A model generated the notes under the pieces. The model was given only the letters and a program-made list of their open reading frames with translations, was not told where the DNA came from and ran no database searches. The position numbers and the translations under genes were made by a program. From Leucobacter aridicollis (GTDB lineage: Bacteria > Actinomycetota > Actinomycetes > Actinomycetales > Microbacteriaceae), in contig NZ_JACCBD010000001.1 of the NCBI RefSeq assembly GCF_013409595.1, positions 496,001 to 560,000 on the forward strand: a stretch of DNA of 64,000 nucleotides, given 5' to 3'. Numbering within the stretch: the first letter of the stretch is position 1; the number at the start of each line of letters is the position of its first letter. Shown here one piece after another: positions 52,030 to 60,532 of the stretch.

Positions 52030-53545
52030 AGGCGAAGACAGCGACCGCATGAGCGACGACGGCGGTGACGCCGGCGGGCAGTTCTCAGTCGACGGCACGG
52101 CCGTTGAGATCGACATGGCCGAGTGGGGGTGGGACCGTCCCGTGACGTCCTCGTCCAACGAGGTCGACCGCGAGGGCGAAGAAGGGACCGTCCGCCTGCA
52201 GAAGGCGCTCGCCAACGCGGGCGTGGCCTCACGCCGCGCCTGCGAGACGCTCATTACGAGCGGCCGCGTCACCGTGAACGGGGAGGAACAGCGCGAGCTC
52301 GGCTCCCGAGTGCACCCGGAGACCGACGAGGTGCGCGTTGACGGCGTCGTCGTGCAGCTCGACTCATCGAAGCGCTACTTCGTGCTCAACAAGCCCGTCG
52401 GCGTGGTCTCGACGATGAGCGACGAGCACGGCCGCCCCGACCTGCGCGAGTTCGCGGGCCAGGTGGAAGACCGCCTCTACAACGTCGGCCGGCTCGACAC
52501 TGACACGAGCGGACTGCTGATCCTCACGAACGATGGTGAGCTTGCACACAAGCTCGCGCACCCGAGCTTCGGGGTCGAGAAGACCTACGTTGCGAAGGTG
52601 CGGGGCCGGGTGACGGCCGCGGTGATCCAGCAGATGCTCGAAGGCGTCGAGTTGAAGGACGGGCCGATGCGCGCCGACCGCGCGAAGCTCCTGCCGGGCG
52701 GTTCGACGAAGACGCACTCGCTCGTAGAACTCACCATCCACTCGGGGAAGAACCGCATCGTGCGCCGATTCCTCGCCGAGCTCGGTCATCCCGTCGAGGA
52801 GCTCGTGCGGCGCCAGTTCGGCCCGCTGAACCTCGGTACGCTCCGCGCTGGCGAGCTCCGGGAGCTCTCCGCGGCCGAGCGCGGCGCACTGCTCTCCGCG
52901 GGCGAGGGCAGCGATGCTGAGGCCGAGACGACCGGCGCGCGCGGCTCGAGCCGCAGCGGCGGGCGCGGCGCTGACGGGAAGCACAAGAACGCGAACGCCC
53001 GCGGCAAGAACCGGCCGATCACCGGCGGGCGCCCGGGTGACGGCAAGGGCGCGAAGGGCATGCGCGGGATCGCCGCGCGTGGCAACCCGAACGCCGGTCG
53101 CGGACAGGCTGATGAGGATCGCGGTGGCGCTCCGCGTGGTGGCGCTGGCGGCGACCGGCGCGGTGGCCAGCGGGGTGGCGGTGAACGGCGTGATGACCGG
53201 CGCGATGACTGGCGCGGTGGCGGTAGCGGTGTGCGCGGGCGTGACGGGGAACCCCGCGGGCGCTCGGGCGGCGACCGGGGCCGAACGGGCGATGGCCGCG
53301 GGCGCCCCCTCGAACGCGGCTGGGTCGACAACCCCTGGGACGATTCGCGTGGAGACCGGCGCGGTGGTGCCGGTGGATCGCGCGGCGACTCCCGTGGCGG
53401 CGGCAGCGGTTCGCGCGGTGGGTACCGCGGTGACTCGCGCGGCGGCCGTGACACCGATCAGCGTGGCGGAGGCCCCCGCGGTGGTGGCTCCTCCGGCAGC
53501 CGGTCAGGTGGCGCGCGCGGCGGTCGAGGTCGCGCCGGCCGCTGA
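52016..53545 (+). CDS. rluB: 23S rRNA pseudouridine synthase RluB-type with RG-rich tail
   Basis: This 509-residue enzyme has an acidic N-terminus (1-60), an S4 domain (VRLQKALANAGVASRRACETLI) and the RsuA/RluB catalytic domain with the active-site Asp in GRLDTDTSGLLILTNDGELAHKL. The enzyme core ends near residue 295. The last 200 residues are an extraordinary Gly/Arg/Asp-rich tail (repeated RGG, GDRRGG, RGDSRGG), more than doubling the usual actinobacterial length of about 250. The ATG at 52016 follows GGAAGGA. Such tails often bind RNA. A weak hairpin CGGGC/GCCCG follows the stop. Confidence 0.9.
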   Translation: MNRSKGEDSDRMSDDGGDAGGQFSVDGTAVEIDMAEWGWDRPVTSSSNEVDREGEEGTVRLQKALANAGVASRRACETLITSGRVTVNGEEQRELGSRVHPETDEVRVDGVVVQLDSSKRYFVLNKPVGVVSTMSDEHGRPDLREFAGQVEDRLYNVGRLDTDTSGLLILTNDGELAHKLAHPSFGVEKTYVAKVRGRVTAAVIQQMLEGVELKDGPMRADRAKLLPGGSTKTHSLVELTIHSGKNRIVRRFLAELGHPVEELVRRQFGPLNLGTLRAGELRELSAAERGALLSAGEGSDAEAETTGARGSSRSGGRGADGKHKNANARGKNRPITGGRPGDGKGAKGMRGIAARGNPNAGRGQADEDRGGAPRGGAGGDRRGGQRGGGERRDDRRDDWRGGGSGVRGRDGEPRGRSGGDRGRTGDGRGRPLERGWVDNPWDDSRGDRRGGAGGSRGDSRGGGSGSRGGYRGDSRGGRDTDQRGGGPRGGGSSGSRSGGARGGRGRAGR

Positions 53546-53595
53546 GTCCGGGACGGGCGGCTGCCCGGCAGGAGGGGGTGCTGCCCGCCGGTTCT

Positions 53596-54795
53596 CTATC
53601 CGACGAGTAGCACGCCCGCGTAGGCGATCGCAGCAACGAGCACGGTCGCGAGTGCGGCGAGAACGAAGGGCCTGAACCCGACCTTCACGAGGCTCTTCAC
53701 CTTCACGCCACACCCCAGGCCGAACATTGCTGCGGAGAGCAGCACGGTCTGCAGGAGCTGACCCGTCGCGAGCACACCCTCGGGGAGCGCCGCGAACGAG
53801 CGCAGCAGCACCATGGCGAGGAAGCCGATGATGAACGGGGGCACGATGGGAGGCAGCTTCGGCTGGCTTCCGGCGTGGCCCTCCAGCGGCGCGGGCACGC
53901 TGCCAGCGTCCGTGCCGGCGCCGCTCTGGGTGGGCGCCATGGCGGCCCTGGCGCGTGCCGCCCGCCGGATGCGCACGCTCAGCACCGCCATGATCGGTGC
54001 GAGCAGCAGCACGCGGGCGAGCTTCACGACCACCGCGAGGGTGAGCGCGGTGCCGCCGAGGATGCCGCCGACCGCGACGACCTGCGCGATCTCGTGGATC
54101 GACGCTCCGGCCCACATGCCTGTCTGGTCACTTGTGAGCCCGATGAGCGGGCCGAGGAACGGCACGAGCGGGATCATGATCGTCCCGAAGATCACGACGA
54201 GGGCGACGGCGGTGACGGTGGCCTGCTCATTCTCGTCGTCGGGGTCGGTGACACCGGCGGCGCCTGCGACGGCCGCGGCACCGCAGATCGAGAATCCGCA
54301 CGCGATAAGCAGCGTGAGCTGGGTCGGCACCTTGAGGAGCCTCCCGAGCGCGACGGTGCCGAACAGGCCACCAGCGACGACGCAGACGATTACGGCGAGC
54401 ATCGGCGCGCCGAGGGCGACGATGTCGCCGAGCACGAGCTGCAGGCCGAGAAACACGATGCCTGCTCGGAGCAGCTTCTTCGCCGAGAAGTCGATTCCGG
54501 GGGTTGCGGACCGCGGCAGAACCCCGGTGTTCGCCGCGATGATGCCAAGCGCGATCGCGATGATCATGGGGCTCACCCCGGGCATCGCAGCTCCGGCGGC
54601 GTACGACGCGCCGGCTGCGGCGAGGCAGATCAGCAGCCCGGGGGCGATCCTCCGGGTCCAGGCCGCGAGCCGGTGACCGCGGCGTCGGCCGCGTGCGTCG
54701 GTCGGGCCGCCGTGCGCTGTCAACCGTGGTGCCGCCTGTGCGGCGGGGGCTGCCGGTGATTCAAGGGGTGCGGGTAGGTCGTTCACGCTCCTCAT
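53596..54795 (-). CDS. YeiH/UPF0324 family putative sulfate exporter
   Basis: This 399-residue membrane protein has about 10-11 transmembrane segments and a 50-residue hydrophilic N-terminus. It is recognised by ALGIIAANTGVLP, the LLRAGIVFLGLQLVLGDI segment, LIACGFSICGAAAVAGAAGV and MWAGASIHEIAQVVAVG. Members are annotated as putative sulfate or sulfonate-related exporters, with limited experimental support. The ATG at 54795 follows AGGAGG; the longer GTG reading would swallow it. It is divergent from a LysR gene, the usual arrangement for this family. Confidence 0.88.
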   Translation of the reverse strand: MRSVNDLPAPLESPAAPAAQAAPRLTAHGGPTDARGRRRGHRLAAWTRRIAPGLLICLAAAGASYAAGAAMPGVSPMIIAIALGIIAANTGVLPRSATPGIDFSAKKLLRAGIVFLGLQLVLGDIVALGAPMLAVIVCVVAGGLFGTVALGRLLKVPTQLTLLIACGFSICGAAAVAGAAGVTDPDDENEQATVTAVALVVIFGTIMIPLVPFLGPLIGLTSDQTGMWAGASIHEIAQVVAVGGILGGTALTLAVVVKLARVLLLAPIMAVLSVRIRRAARARAAMAPTQSGAGTDAGSVPAPLEGHAGSQPKLPPIVPPFIIGFLAMVLLRSFAALPEGVLATGQLLQTVLLSAAMFGLGCGVKVKSLVKVGFRPFVLAALATVLVAAIAYAGVLLVG

Positions 54796-54841
54796 GTTCC
54801 TCCTCGGCACACCGACGCGGTAGAGGCACTATCCGCGCAGC

Positions 54842-54860
54842 CCACAAGTTATCCTTGTGG
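54842..54860. promoter_or_regulatory. LysR-type operator between yeiH-like and lysR-like genes
   Basis: CCACAAG and CTTGTGG are perfect 7-bp arms separated by TTATC. The site lies 15 bp upstream of the LysR start in the divergent region, where autoregulatory LysR sites normally sit. Confidence 0.65.
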
Positions 54861-54875
54861 CTAAGAGGAGGCCGT

Positions 54876-55781
54876 ATGGATCGCGAACCAGACACAGCCG
54901 CGCTGCGGGCGCTCGCCCTCATCGCCGAGAACGGCAGCATCTCTGCGGCGAGTTCCGAGCTTGGGGTGAGTCAACAGGCGGTCTCTCTGCGGGTACGCTC
55001 GCTCGAGCACGAGCTCGGTGTGCCGTTGCTCGTCCGATCGGCACGGGGGTCGCAGCTGACCGCGGCCGGAGAACTCGTCGTCGGGTGGGCTCGCCCACTG
55101 CTCGACGCGGCGACCGAATTCGGCGCAGCAGTCGCGGACCTCCGGGCGGAACGCGACGGTAGCCTGCGGATTGCGGCGAGCCTCACGATCGCCGAACACC
55201 TCCTGCCCGGATGGATCGCGCGCTGGCGTGGCCTGCAGGGACCACACGGCGCAACGGCATCCCTCACCGCGGCCAACAGCTCCGCGGTGATCGCCGCGCT
55301 ACACGCCGGCGAGGTCGACCTCGGGTTCGTCGAGACTCCGGACGTTCCGTCAAGCCTCACAGCGGTGACCGTCGGCCGCGACCGGATCGAAGTCGTCGTC
55401 GCTGCGAGCCATCCGTGGGCAGGCCAGACGGTGAGCCCCGCCGAGCTCGCCACGACCCCGATGGTGCACCGCGAGCGGGGGAGCGGCACCCGGCTGGCGT
55501 TCGAGCACGCGCTCGCCGCAGCTGGCCAGCCGCGTGCTGCCGAGCCCGCCGTTGTCCACGACACGACGCTCGGGGCGCGCAGCGCGGTGATGGCTGGCGT
55601 CGCACCCGGCGCGCTGAGCGTGCTCGCCGTGCGCGACGACATTCGGAGTGGACGGCTTGCGCGCGTCGCAGTGTCAGGGCTCGAAATCACCCGGCCGCTC
55701 ACAGCACTGTGGCGCGGCGCTGATCCGACGGCCGCAGCGCAGGCGCTGCTGCAGGAGATCGCGGAGTCCCAGGGCGCGTAG
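54876..55781 (+). CDS. LysR family transcriptional regulator
   Basis: This 301-residue LysR-type regulator has the N-terminal winged helix (LRALALIAENGSISAASSELGVSQQAVSLRVRSLEHELG, residues 9-48) and a LysR substrate-binding domain. The ATG at 54876 is set by GAGGAGG 6 bases upstream. Divergent orientation and the 19-bp palindrome suggest it controls the YeiH-type exporter gene, as its homologues do. The effector may be a sulfur compound, which is inferred from the neighbour only. Confidence 0.9.
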   Translation: MDREPDTAALRALALIAENGSISAASSELGVSQQAVSLRVRSLEHELGVPLLVRSARGSQLTAAGELVVGWARPLLDAATEFGAAVADLRAERDGSLRIAASLTIAEHLLPGWIARWRGLQGPHGATASLTAANSSAVIAALHAGEVDLGFVETPDVPSSLTAVTVGRDRIEVVVAASHPWAGQTVSPAELATTPMVHRERGSGTRLAFEHALAAAGQPRAAEPAVVHDTTLGARSAVMAGVAPGALSVLAVRDDIRSGRLARVAVSGLEITRPLTALWRGADPTAAAQALLQEIAESQGA

Positions 55782-55838
55782 ATCGATTGGGAAAGCGGGC
55801 CCGACCCCGGACCTTCGACCCTCACCACATCTTCCTCT

Positions 55839-55879
55839 CGAGCGCACACCTACTTACGGGTGAATACGGTGTGCGCTCG
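55839..55879. terminator. Strong hairpin between convergent LysR and leuB-like genes
   Basis: Perfect 12-bp arms (CGAGCGCACACC and complement) enclose 17 nt. Weaker complementarity (CACATCTTC with GAAGATGATGTG) extends the stem outward. Position between convergent genes indicates a bidirectional terminator. Confidence 0.7.
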
Positions 55880-55957
55880 CGAAGATGATGTGCTCGGGTG
55901 GGGCAGGCGTGCGGGGCGGCCCCGGCGCCACGCCCTGTCCCGCCCCGGCAAGCCTGG

Positions 55958-57085
55958 TTACCGGCTGGCGGGGAGTGCTGCGAGGGTGGCGAGGAGGGAG
56001 TCTGGCACGAGTTCGGTGTTCGCGCGGCCAGAGCGGACGATGTCGGCGATGCGGGTGCCGAGTTCTGCGGTTGTGGCTCCCATGTCTGCGCCCGCGAGGG
56101 CGGGGAGGCTGCCGAGGACCTCGACGGTTGCGGCCTCGATGGCCTGGGCGGCGTCGCCCTCGCCGAGGTGGCCGAGCATGAGCGCGAGGGAGAGGATCGC
56201 GCCCGAGGGGTTTGCCCAGCCCTTGCCGGCGATGTCGGGGGCGGAGCCGTGGATCGCTTCGAACATGCTGGGCGCGGTTGCGTCGAGGTTGAGGTTTGCG
56301 CTGGTGGCGACGCCGAGGCCGCCCTGGATGACGGCGCCGAGGTCGGTGATGATGTCGCCGAAGAGGTTGTCGGTGACGACGACGTCGAAGCGTTCCGGCG
56401 TGAGTGGCAGGTGGAAGCACATCGCGTCGACGTGGACGTAGTCGGTTTCGACTTCGGGGTAGCGCTGTGCGACGTCAGCGACGACTTCCTGCCAGAGCTG
56501 GCCGGCGGCGACGAGGATGTTCGTCTTGTGGCAGAGGGTGAGCTTCTTGCGGCGTCCGAGTGCGAGGCGGAACGAGAAGTCGACGACGCGTTCGATGCCG
56601 GCGCGGGTGTTCAGCGATTCCTGCATGGCGACGGCGTTGGGGGTGCCGGCGTGGACGGTTGATCCCTGGCCGACGTAGGCGCCCTCGGTGTTTTCGCGGA
56701 CGATGACGAGTTCGCAGCGTTCGGGGGTGAGGCCTGCGATGGGGGTGGGGACGCCGGGGTAGAGGCGGACGGGGCGCACGTTTGCGGCCTGCTGGAAGCG
56801 TTGGCGCATTTCGAGGATGAAGCCGCGTTCGAGGATACCGGGGGTGACGCGGGGGTCTCCCATGGAGCCGAAGAGGATCGCGTCGGCGTCGCGGAGCTGG
56901 TCTTGTACTTCGGTGAAGAGTTCGCCGGTTTCGAGGTAGTGGTTGGCGCCTGCGGCGTATTCGGTGCGGGTGGTGGTGAAGCCGTAGCGGGTTTCGGCTG
57001 CGTCGAGGACTTCGAGGGCGCACGAGACGACTTCGGGGCCGATGCCGTCGCCGGGGAGGATGGCGATGGTGTGGGAGCGCGTCAT
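55958..57085 (-). CDS. leuB: 3-isopropylmalate dehydrogenase-like beta-decarboxylating dehydrogenase
   Basis: This 375-residue NAD-dependent beta-decarboxylating dehydrogenase starts with HTIAILPGDGIGPEVV and has the catalytic Lys in LCHKTNIL, the metal-binding DNLFGDIITDL and the NAD block HGSAPDIAGKGWANP. LeuB is the closest simple name, but VRENTEG is more typical of tartrate, malate or homoisocitrate dehydrogenases, so a catabolic substrate is possible. AAAGGA precedes the ATG. Codon use differs from neighbours: GAA is strongly preferred over GAG, and CTC/GTC over CTG/GTG. It is divergent from the aldehyde dehydrogenase pair. Confidence 0.78.
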   Translation of the reverse strand: MTRSHTIAILPGDGIGPEVVSCALEVLDAAETRYGFTTTRTEYAAGANHYLETGELFTEVQDQLRDADAILFGSMGDPRVTPGILERGFILEMRQRFQQAANVRPVRLYPGVPTPIAGLTPERCELVIVRENTEGAYVGQGSTVHAGTPNAVAMQESLNTRAGIERVVDFSFRLALGRRKKLTLCHKTNILVAAGQLWQEVVADVAQRYPEVETDYVHVDAMCFHLPLTPERFDVVVTDNLFGDIITDLGAVIQGGLGVATSANLNLDATAPSMFEAIHGSAPDIAGKGWANPSGAILSLALMLGHLGEGDAAQAIEAATVEVLGSLPALAGADMGATTAELGTRIADIVRSGRANTELVPDSLLATLAALPASR

Positions 57086-57150
57086 TGGGATCCTTTCGGG
57101 GCCGAAGGGCGCGCGGCGTTGTCGCGGGCCAACTGTTCAACTATATTAAC

Positions 57151-57161
57151 TGGTAAGACCA
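57151..57161. promoter_or_regulatory. GntR/FadR-type operator candidate
   Basis: TGGTAAGACCA is a TGGT-N3-ACCA palindrome, the core of FadR-subfamily GntR sites. It lies in an AT-rich patch of the divergent region between the leuB-like and aldehyde dehydrogenase genes. No GntR gene was found in the window. Confidence 0.55.
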
Positions 57162-57261
57162 CTCGTTTGAAGGCCCGCTGCCGCGCCCAGGTAGCCGCGG
57201 TGCGGCCGGCCGACGATCCTGACCGCACACCCGCACCCCGCACGACAGCAAGGATCCAGCA

Positions 57262-58767
57262 ATGACCGCCATATCCGCCGCATCGACTGCTCCCGAGCTC
57301 GGCACCCCCGAGCTCCGCGCCCCCGCGGGCGCCCTGCCCATCGGCACGGGCTGGCGCGACCTCGCCGCGACGTCCGACATCGTCTTCCCGTTCGACGGCT
57401 CCGTGTTCGCGCACGCGCCGGTGAGTTCGGCCGCCGACTCCCGCGACGCGCTCGACGCCGCCGAGGCCGCGCGCCCGGAGGTCGCGGCGCTCACGACCGC
57501 CGAGCGCAAGGCGATCCTGCAGGGCATCCACGACCGCCTCCGCGCCGACGCCGAGCGCTTCGAGGACCTCCTCGTGCTCGAAACCGGCAAGCCCCGCGCC
57601 GACTGCCGGGTCGAGGTGAACCGCACGATTGTCACGCTGCAGGCCACGATCGAGGAGGTCTCGCACGTCACCGGCGAGACCGTGCCGCTCGACGTGCAGG
57701 AGCTCGGCCGCGGCATGATCGGCTACTACACCCGCAAGCCGGCGGGCGTGATCGTCGCGATCGCCGGTTTCAACTACCCGCTGCTGCTCGCAACCCACAA
57801 GCTCGCGCCCGCGATCGCCGCCGGCTGCCCGGTCATCGTCAAACCCGCGCCGAACACCCCGCTCGCCACGCTCGAGCTGCTCGCGATCACGCGCGACGTG
57901 CTCGCGGAGCACGGGGTGACCGGCGCCGCAGTCCAGCTCGTGAACGGCGGCCCGGAGGTCGGCGAGACGCTCGTGCAGGATCCGCGCGCTGCCGTCGTCT
58001 CCTTCACCGGATCGGCGAAGATTGGGCATCTCATCGCGAAGCAGGCGGCGCCGCGCAAGGCGCTCCTCGAGCTCGGTTCGAACACTGGCTTCATCGTCGC
58101 GGCGGACGCCGATATTGAGGCCGCGGTCGATGCCGTGTTCCGCGGCGGGTTCTACGCGAACGGGCAGGCGTGCATCTCGGTGCAGCGCGTCGTGCTCGAG
58201 CGCCCGATCGCTGAGCGCTTCACCGCCCGCCTCATTGAGCGCATGGGTGAGATCGTCGTCGGCGATCCCCGTGACATCGCGACGAACGTCGCGCCCGTGA
58301 TCAACGAGGCGTCGGGGGAGCGCATCCGCGCGATGGTGGATCGGGCCCTCGCCGCTGGCGCCACGCTCCTCACGCCGGGCACGATTCCCGAGACCGGAGC
58401 ATCTGTGCCCCCGATCGTGCTCGGCGATGTGCCCCGCGAGGTCGACGCCTGGTGCGAGGAAATCTTCGGCCCGGTCGTCTGCCTCACCACGGTGGACTCG
58501 GTTGACGAGGCGATCGACCTCGTGAACGACTCGCGCTACGGGCTGCAGGCCGCCGTCTACACGGCGTCGCTCGAGTCGGCCTTCGCCGCGATCGAGCGGC
58601 TCGAGGTCGGCGGCGTCGTTGTGAACGAGATCCCTGGCTTCCGCTCCGACATCATGCCCTACGGCGGCGTGAAGGACTCCGGCATCGGCCGCGAGGGCCC
58701 GCGCTACGCGATCGAGGAGTACACGGTCACCCGCATGGCGATGATTCGCCCGAGGGCGCGCTCCTAG
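57262..58767 (+). CDS. NAD(P)-dependent aldehyde dehydrogenase
   Basis: This 501-residue aldehyde dehydrogenase has all key residues: N171 (GFNYP), K194 (VKPAPNTP), E270 (LLELGSNTG) and nucleophile C304 (ANGQACISVQRV). It has the length and motif layout of succinate-semialdehyde or lactaldehyde-type enzymes with a Gly-Phe-Asn-Tyr-Pro stretch. An AAGGA site precedes the ATG. It probably forms an operon with the SDR 46 bp downstream, perhaps oxidising an aldehyde generated there. Substrate unknown. Confidence 0.92.
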   Translation: MTAISAASTAPELGTPELRAPAGALPIGTGWRDLAATSDIVFPFDGSVFAHAPVSSAADSRDALDAAEAARPEVAALTTAERKAILQGIHDRLRADAERFEDLLVLETGKPRADCRVEVNRTIVTLQATIEEVSHVTGETVPLDVQELGRGMIGYYTRKPAGVIVAIAGFNYPLLLATHKLAPAIAAGCPVIVKPAPNTPLATLELLAITRDVLAEHGVTGAAVQLVNGGPEVGETLVQDPRAAVVSFTGSAKIGHLIAKQAAPRKALLELGSNTGFIVAADADIEAAVDAVFRGGFYANGQACISVQRVVLERPIAERFTARLIERMGEIVVGDPRDIATNVAPVINEASGERIRAMVDRALAAGATLLTPGTIPETGASVPPIVLGDVPREVDAWCEEIFGPVVCLTTVDSVDEAIDLVNDSRYGLQAAVYTASLESAFAAIERLEVGGVVVNEIPGFRSDIMPYGGVKDSGIGREGPRYAIEEYTVTRMAMIRPRARS

Positions 58768-58813
58768 CCTGCCGCCCCCGTACCGCCGCCACACAACCCA
58801 AAGGACTCACACT

Positions 58814-59605
58814 ATGACCGCCGTTGACTACTCCAAGCTCTTCCGCCTCGATGCGCGCACCGTCGTCGTGATCGGCGGCGGCAGCGGCATCGGCCGCGAG
58901 TCCGCGCAGGCGCTCGCCGCGCACGGCGCACACGTCGTCGTCGCGGACCTCAAGCTCGAGGGCGCCGACGAGACGGTGCAGCTCATCGCCGAGGCCGGCG
59001 GATCCGCCGAGGCGTTCCAGCTCAACGTGCTCGACGACGCCGAGGTTGAGGCCGCGGCGGAGCGCTTCGGCACCGCCAACGCGCTCGTGTTCACGGCCGC
59101 GACGAACGTGCGCAAGCGCATGGAGGACTACTCGCTCGACGAGTTCGACCGGGTTGTGAACCTGAACATGCGTTCGTCGTTCCAGCTCATCCGCCACTTC
59201 GGGAAGCGGTTCGCGGCGAACGGCGGCGGATCGATCATCGGCTTCGCCTCGATCCGCGCGCAGGTCGTCGAGCCCGGGCAGGGCGTGTATGCGGCGACCA
59301 AGGCCGGCCTCGTGCAGCTCGCGAAGACCGCCGCGGCCGAGTTCGGTCCGCAAGGCGTGCGCGTGAACGTCGTCGCCCCTGGCGTTGTCGAGACCCCGCT
59401 GACGGCCCAGATCAAGGCGAACCCCGAGTGGTACGACGCCTACGCGAAGAAGAGCGCCTTCGGCCGCTGGTCGCGCCCCGAGGAGCTCGCGGGCGCCGTC
59501 GTGTACCTCGCGAGCGATGCGTCGTCGTTCGTGACGGGATCCACCCTCATGGTTGACGGCGGCTGGACCGCGATCGACGGCCGCTTCACCCCGCCGGCCT
59601 CCTAG
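58814..59605 (+). CDS. SDR family oxidoreductase
   Basis: This 263-residue classical short-chain dehydrogenase has the cofactor loop GGGSGIG (21-27), catalytic S146, Y159 and K163 (YAATK) and the PGVVETPL block. An aspartate after the second strand (VVVADLK) favours NAD. AAAGGA lies 8 bases before the ATG. With the aldehyde dehydrogenase it suggests a two-step alcohol-to-acid oxidation, or carbonyl interconversion in a sugar-acid pathway. Confidence 0.92.
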   Translation: MTAVDYSKLFRLDARTVVVIGGGSGIGRESAQALAAHGAHVVVADLKLEGADETVQLIAEAGGSAEAFQLNVLDDAEVEAAAERFGTANALVFTAATNVRKRMEDYSLDEFDRVVNLNMRSSFQLIRHFGKRFAANGGGSIIGFASIRAQVVEPGQGVYAATKAGLVQLAKTAAAEFGPQGVRVNVVAPGVVETPLTAQIKANPEWYDAYAKKSAFGRWSRPEELAGAVVYLASDASSFVTGSTLMVDGGWTAIDGRFTPPAS

Positions 59606-59750
59606 CCCCTGCGAGCCGCCGCGCCCGCCGCCGAGATGGCGGGTGCACTGGCGGTCGTATTCGACCCACCGACTCCGGCGGCCTTCCCCAACTTTCCCCA
59701 AGTTCGGCCCCGGTTCCCCATGGGAGCGGCCGAACCGGCCCTCCCAGCGC

Positions 59751-59782
59751 ACACCCCCTTCCTGGTACAGGGAAGGGGGTGT
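59751..59782. terminator. Terminator between SDR and PACE genes
   Basis: Perfect 12-bp arms ACACCCCCTTCC and GGAAGGGGGTGT enclose an 8-nt loop. It lies between convergent genes, so it may serve both. The rest of 59606-59813 shows no gene. Confidence 0.75.
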
Positions 59783-59813
59783 GTCGTAGGCGCGGAAGCG
59801 AGACTGCGGTGGA

Positions 59814-60377
59814 CTACTTCGCGGACTCTGGCAGGCCGACGAGCTTGTCGAACGCCCACGAGTACACGTAGGTGAACACGAGGAAGAACACGAGCAGGCT
59901 GGCCTCGATCATGAACGCCTCGACGAGGCTCACCTTGAGCATGAACGCGACGAGCGGGATCGTGAAGACGAGCACGCCGCCCTCGTACCCGAAAGCGTGG
60001 CCGAGGCGGACGAACACGCCGCGGCCGGTCCAGCCGAAGCGGCGCTCGGCGCGCTCGAAGAGCGTGTTCCAGGCGTAGTTCCAGATGGTCGCCGTCGTCG
60101 ACAGCAGGATCGCGGTGAGCGTCGCCTGCCCGCCGGAGTGGCCGAGCATGCCGCCGAGCACGAACACGGTGAAGAGGACGCTGAGGATCTCGTAGCCGCC
60201 GACGTAGATCACGCGGCGAAGGATCGGGTGCATCGCCGCGCGCGGCGCCGCATCGGTCGACGCGGCAGCAGCGGGAAGGGAGGGCACCCCGGCGGCCTGA
60301 ATGGTGCCGGTGGTGGGGATTGACAGGGTTGCGGTAGCGGGCGCTATCGACAGATCGTGGTGGCCTGGGCCGGTCAC
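59814..60377 (-). CDS. PACE family efflux transporter
   Basis: This 187-residue member of the proteobacterial antimicrobial compound efflux (AceI-like) family has four transmembrane segments in two bacterial transmembrane pair domains. The motifs are IYVGGYEILSVLF, WNYAWNTLFERAERRFG and RLGHAFGYEGG. The family exports chlorhexidine, biocides or polyamines with proton exchange. It has an unusual Ala/Pro/Thr-rich N-terminal extension of about 48 residues before the first membrane segment. GGAG lies 8 bases before the GTG at 60377; an internal ATG at MHPILRRV is another possible start. Confidence 0.82.
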   Translation of the reverse strand: MTGPGHHDLSIAPATATLSIPTTGTIQAAGVPSLPAAAASTDAAPRAAMHPILRRVIYVGGYEILSVLFTVFVLGGMLGHSGGQATLTAILLSTTATIWNYAWNTLFERAERRFGWTGRGVFVRLGHAFGYEGGVLVFTIPLVAFMLKVSLVEAFMIEASLLVFFLVFTYVYSWAFDKLVGLPESAK

Positions 60378-60532
60378 GGGTATCACTCCAGAAGCGAAAG
60401 ATTCGTTGCAGAGGGGTCTTGGCGTGACCGCACCTCTGAATTGCGGATTGCAACGTGTTTCAAGCTTATCTCAACGGATTCCGTCGCGCAAACTCGCTCA
60501 GAAGGAGCATAAGCCCCGAATGACCTTTTCCT

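Noticed and set aside
57082..58794. 570-codon minus-strand frame over the aldehyde dehydrogenase gene
   Set aside because: Antisense shadow; the plus-strand enzyme has all catalytic residues.
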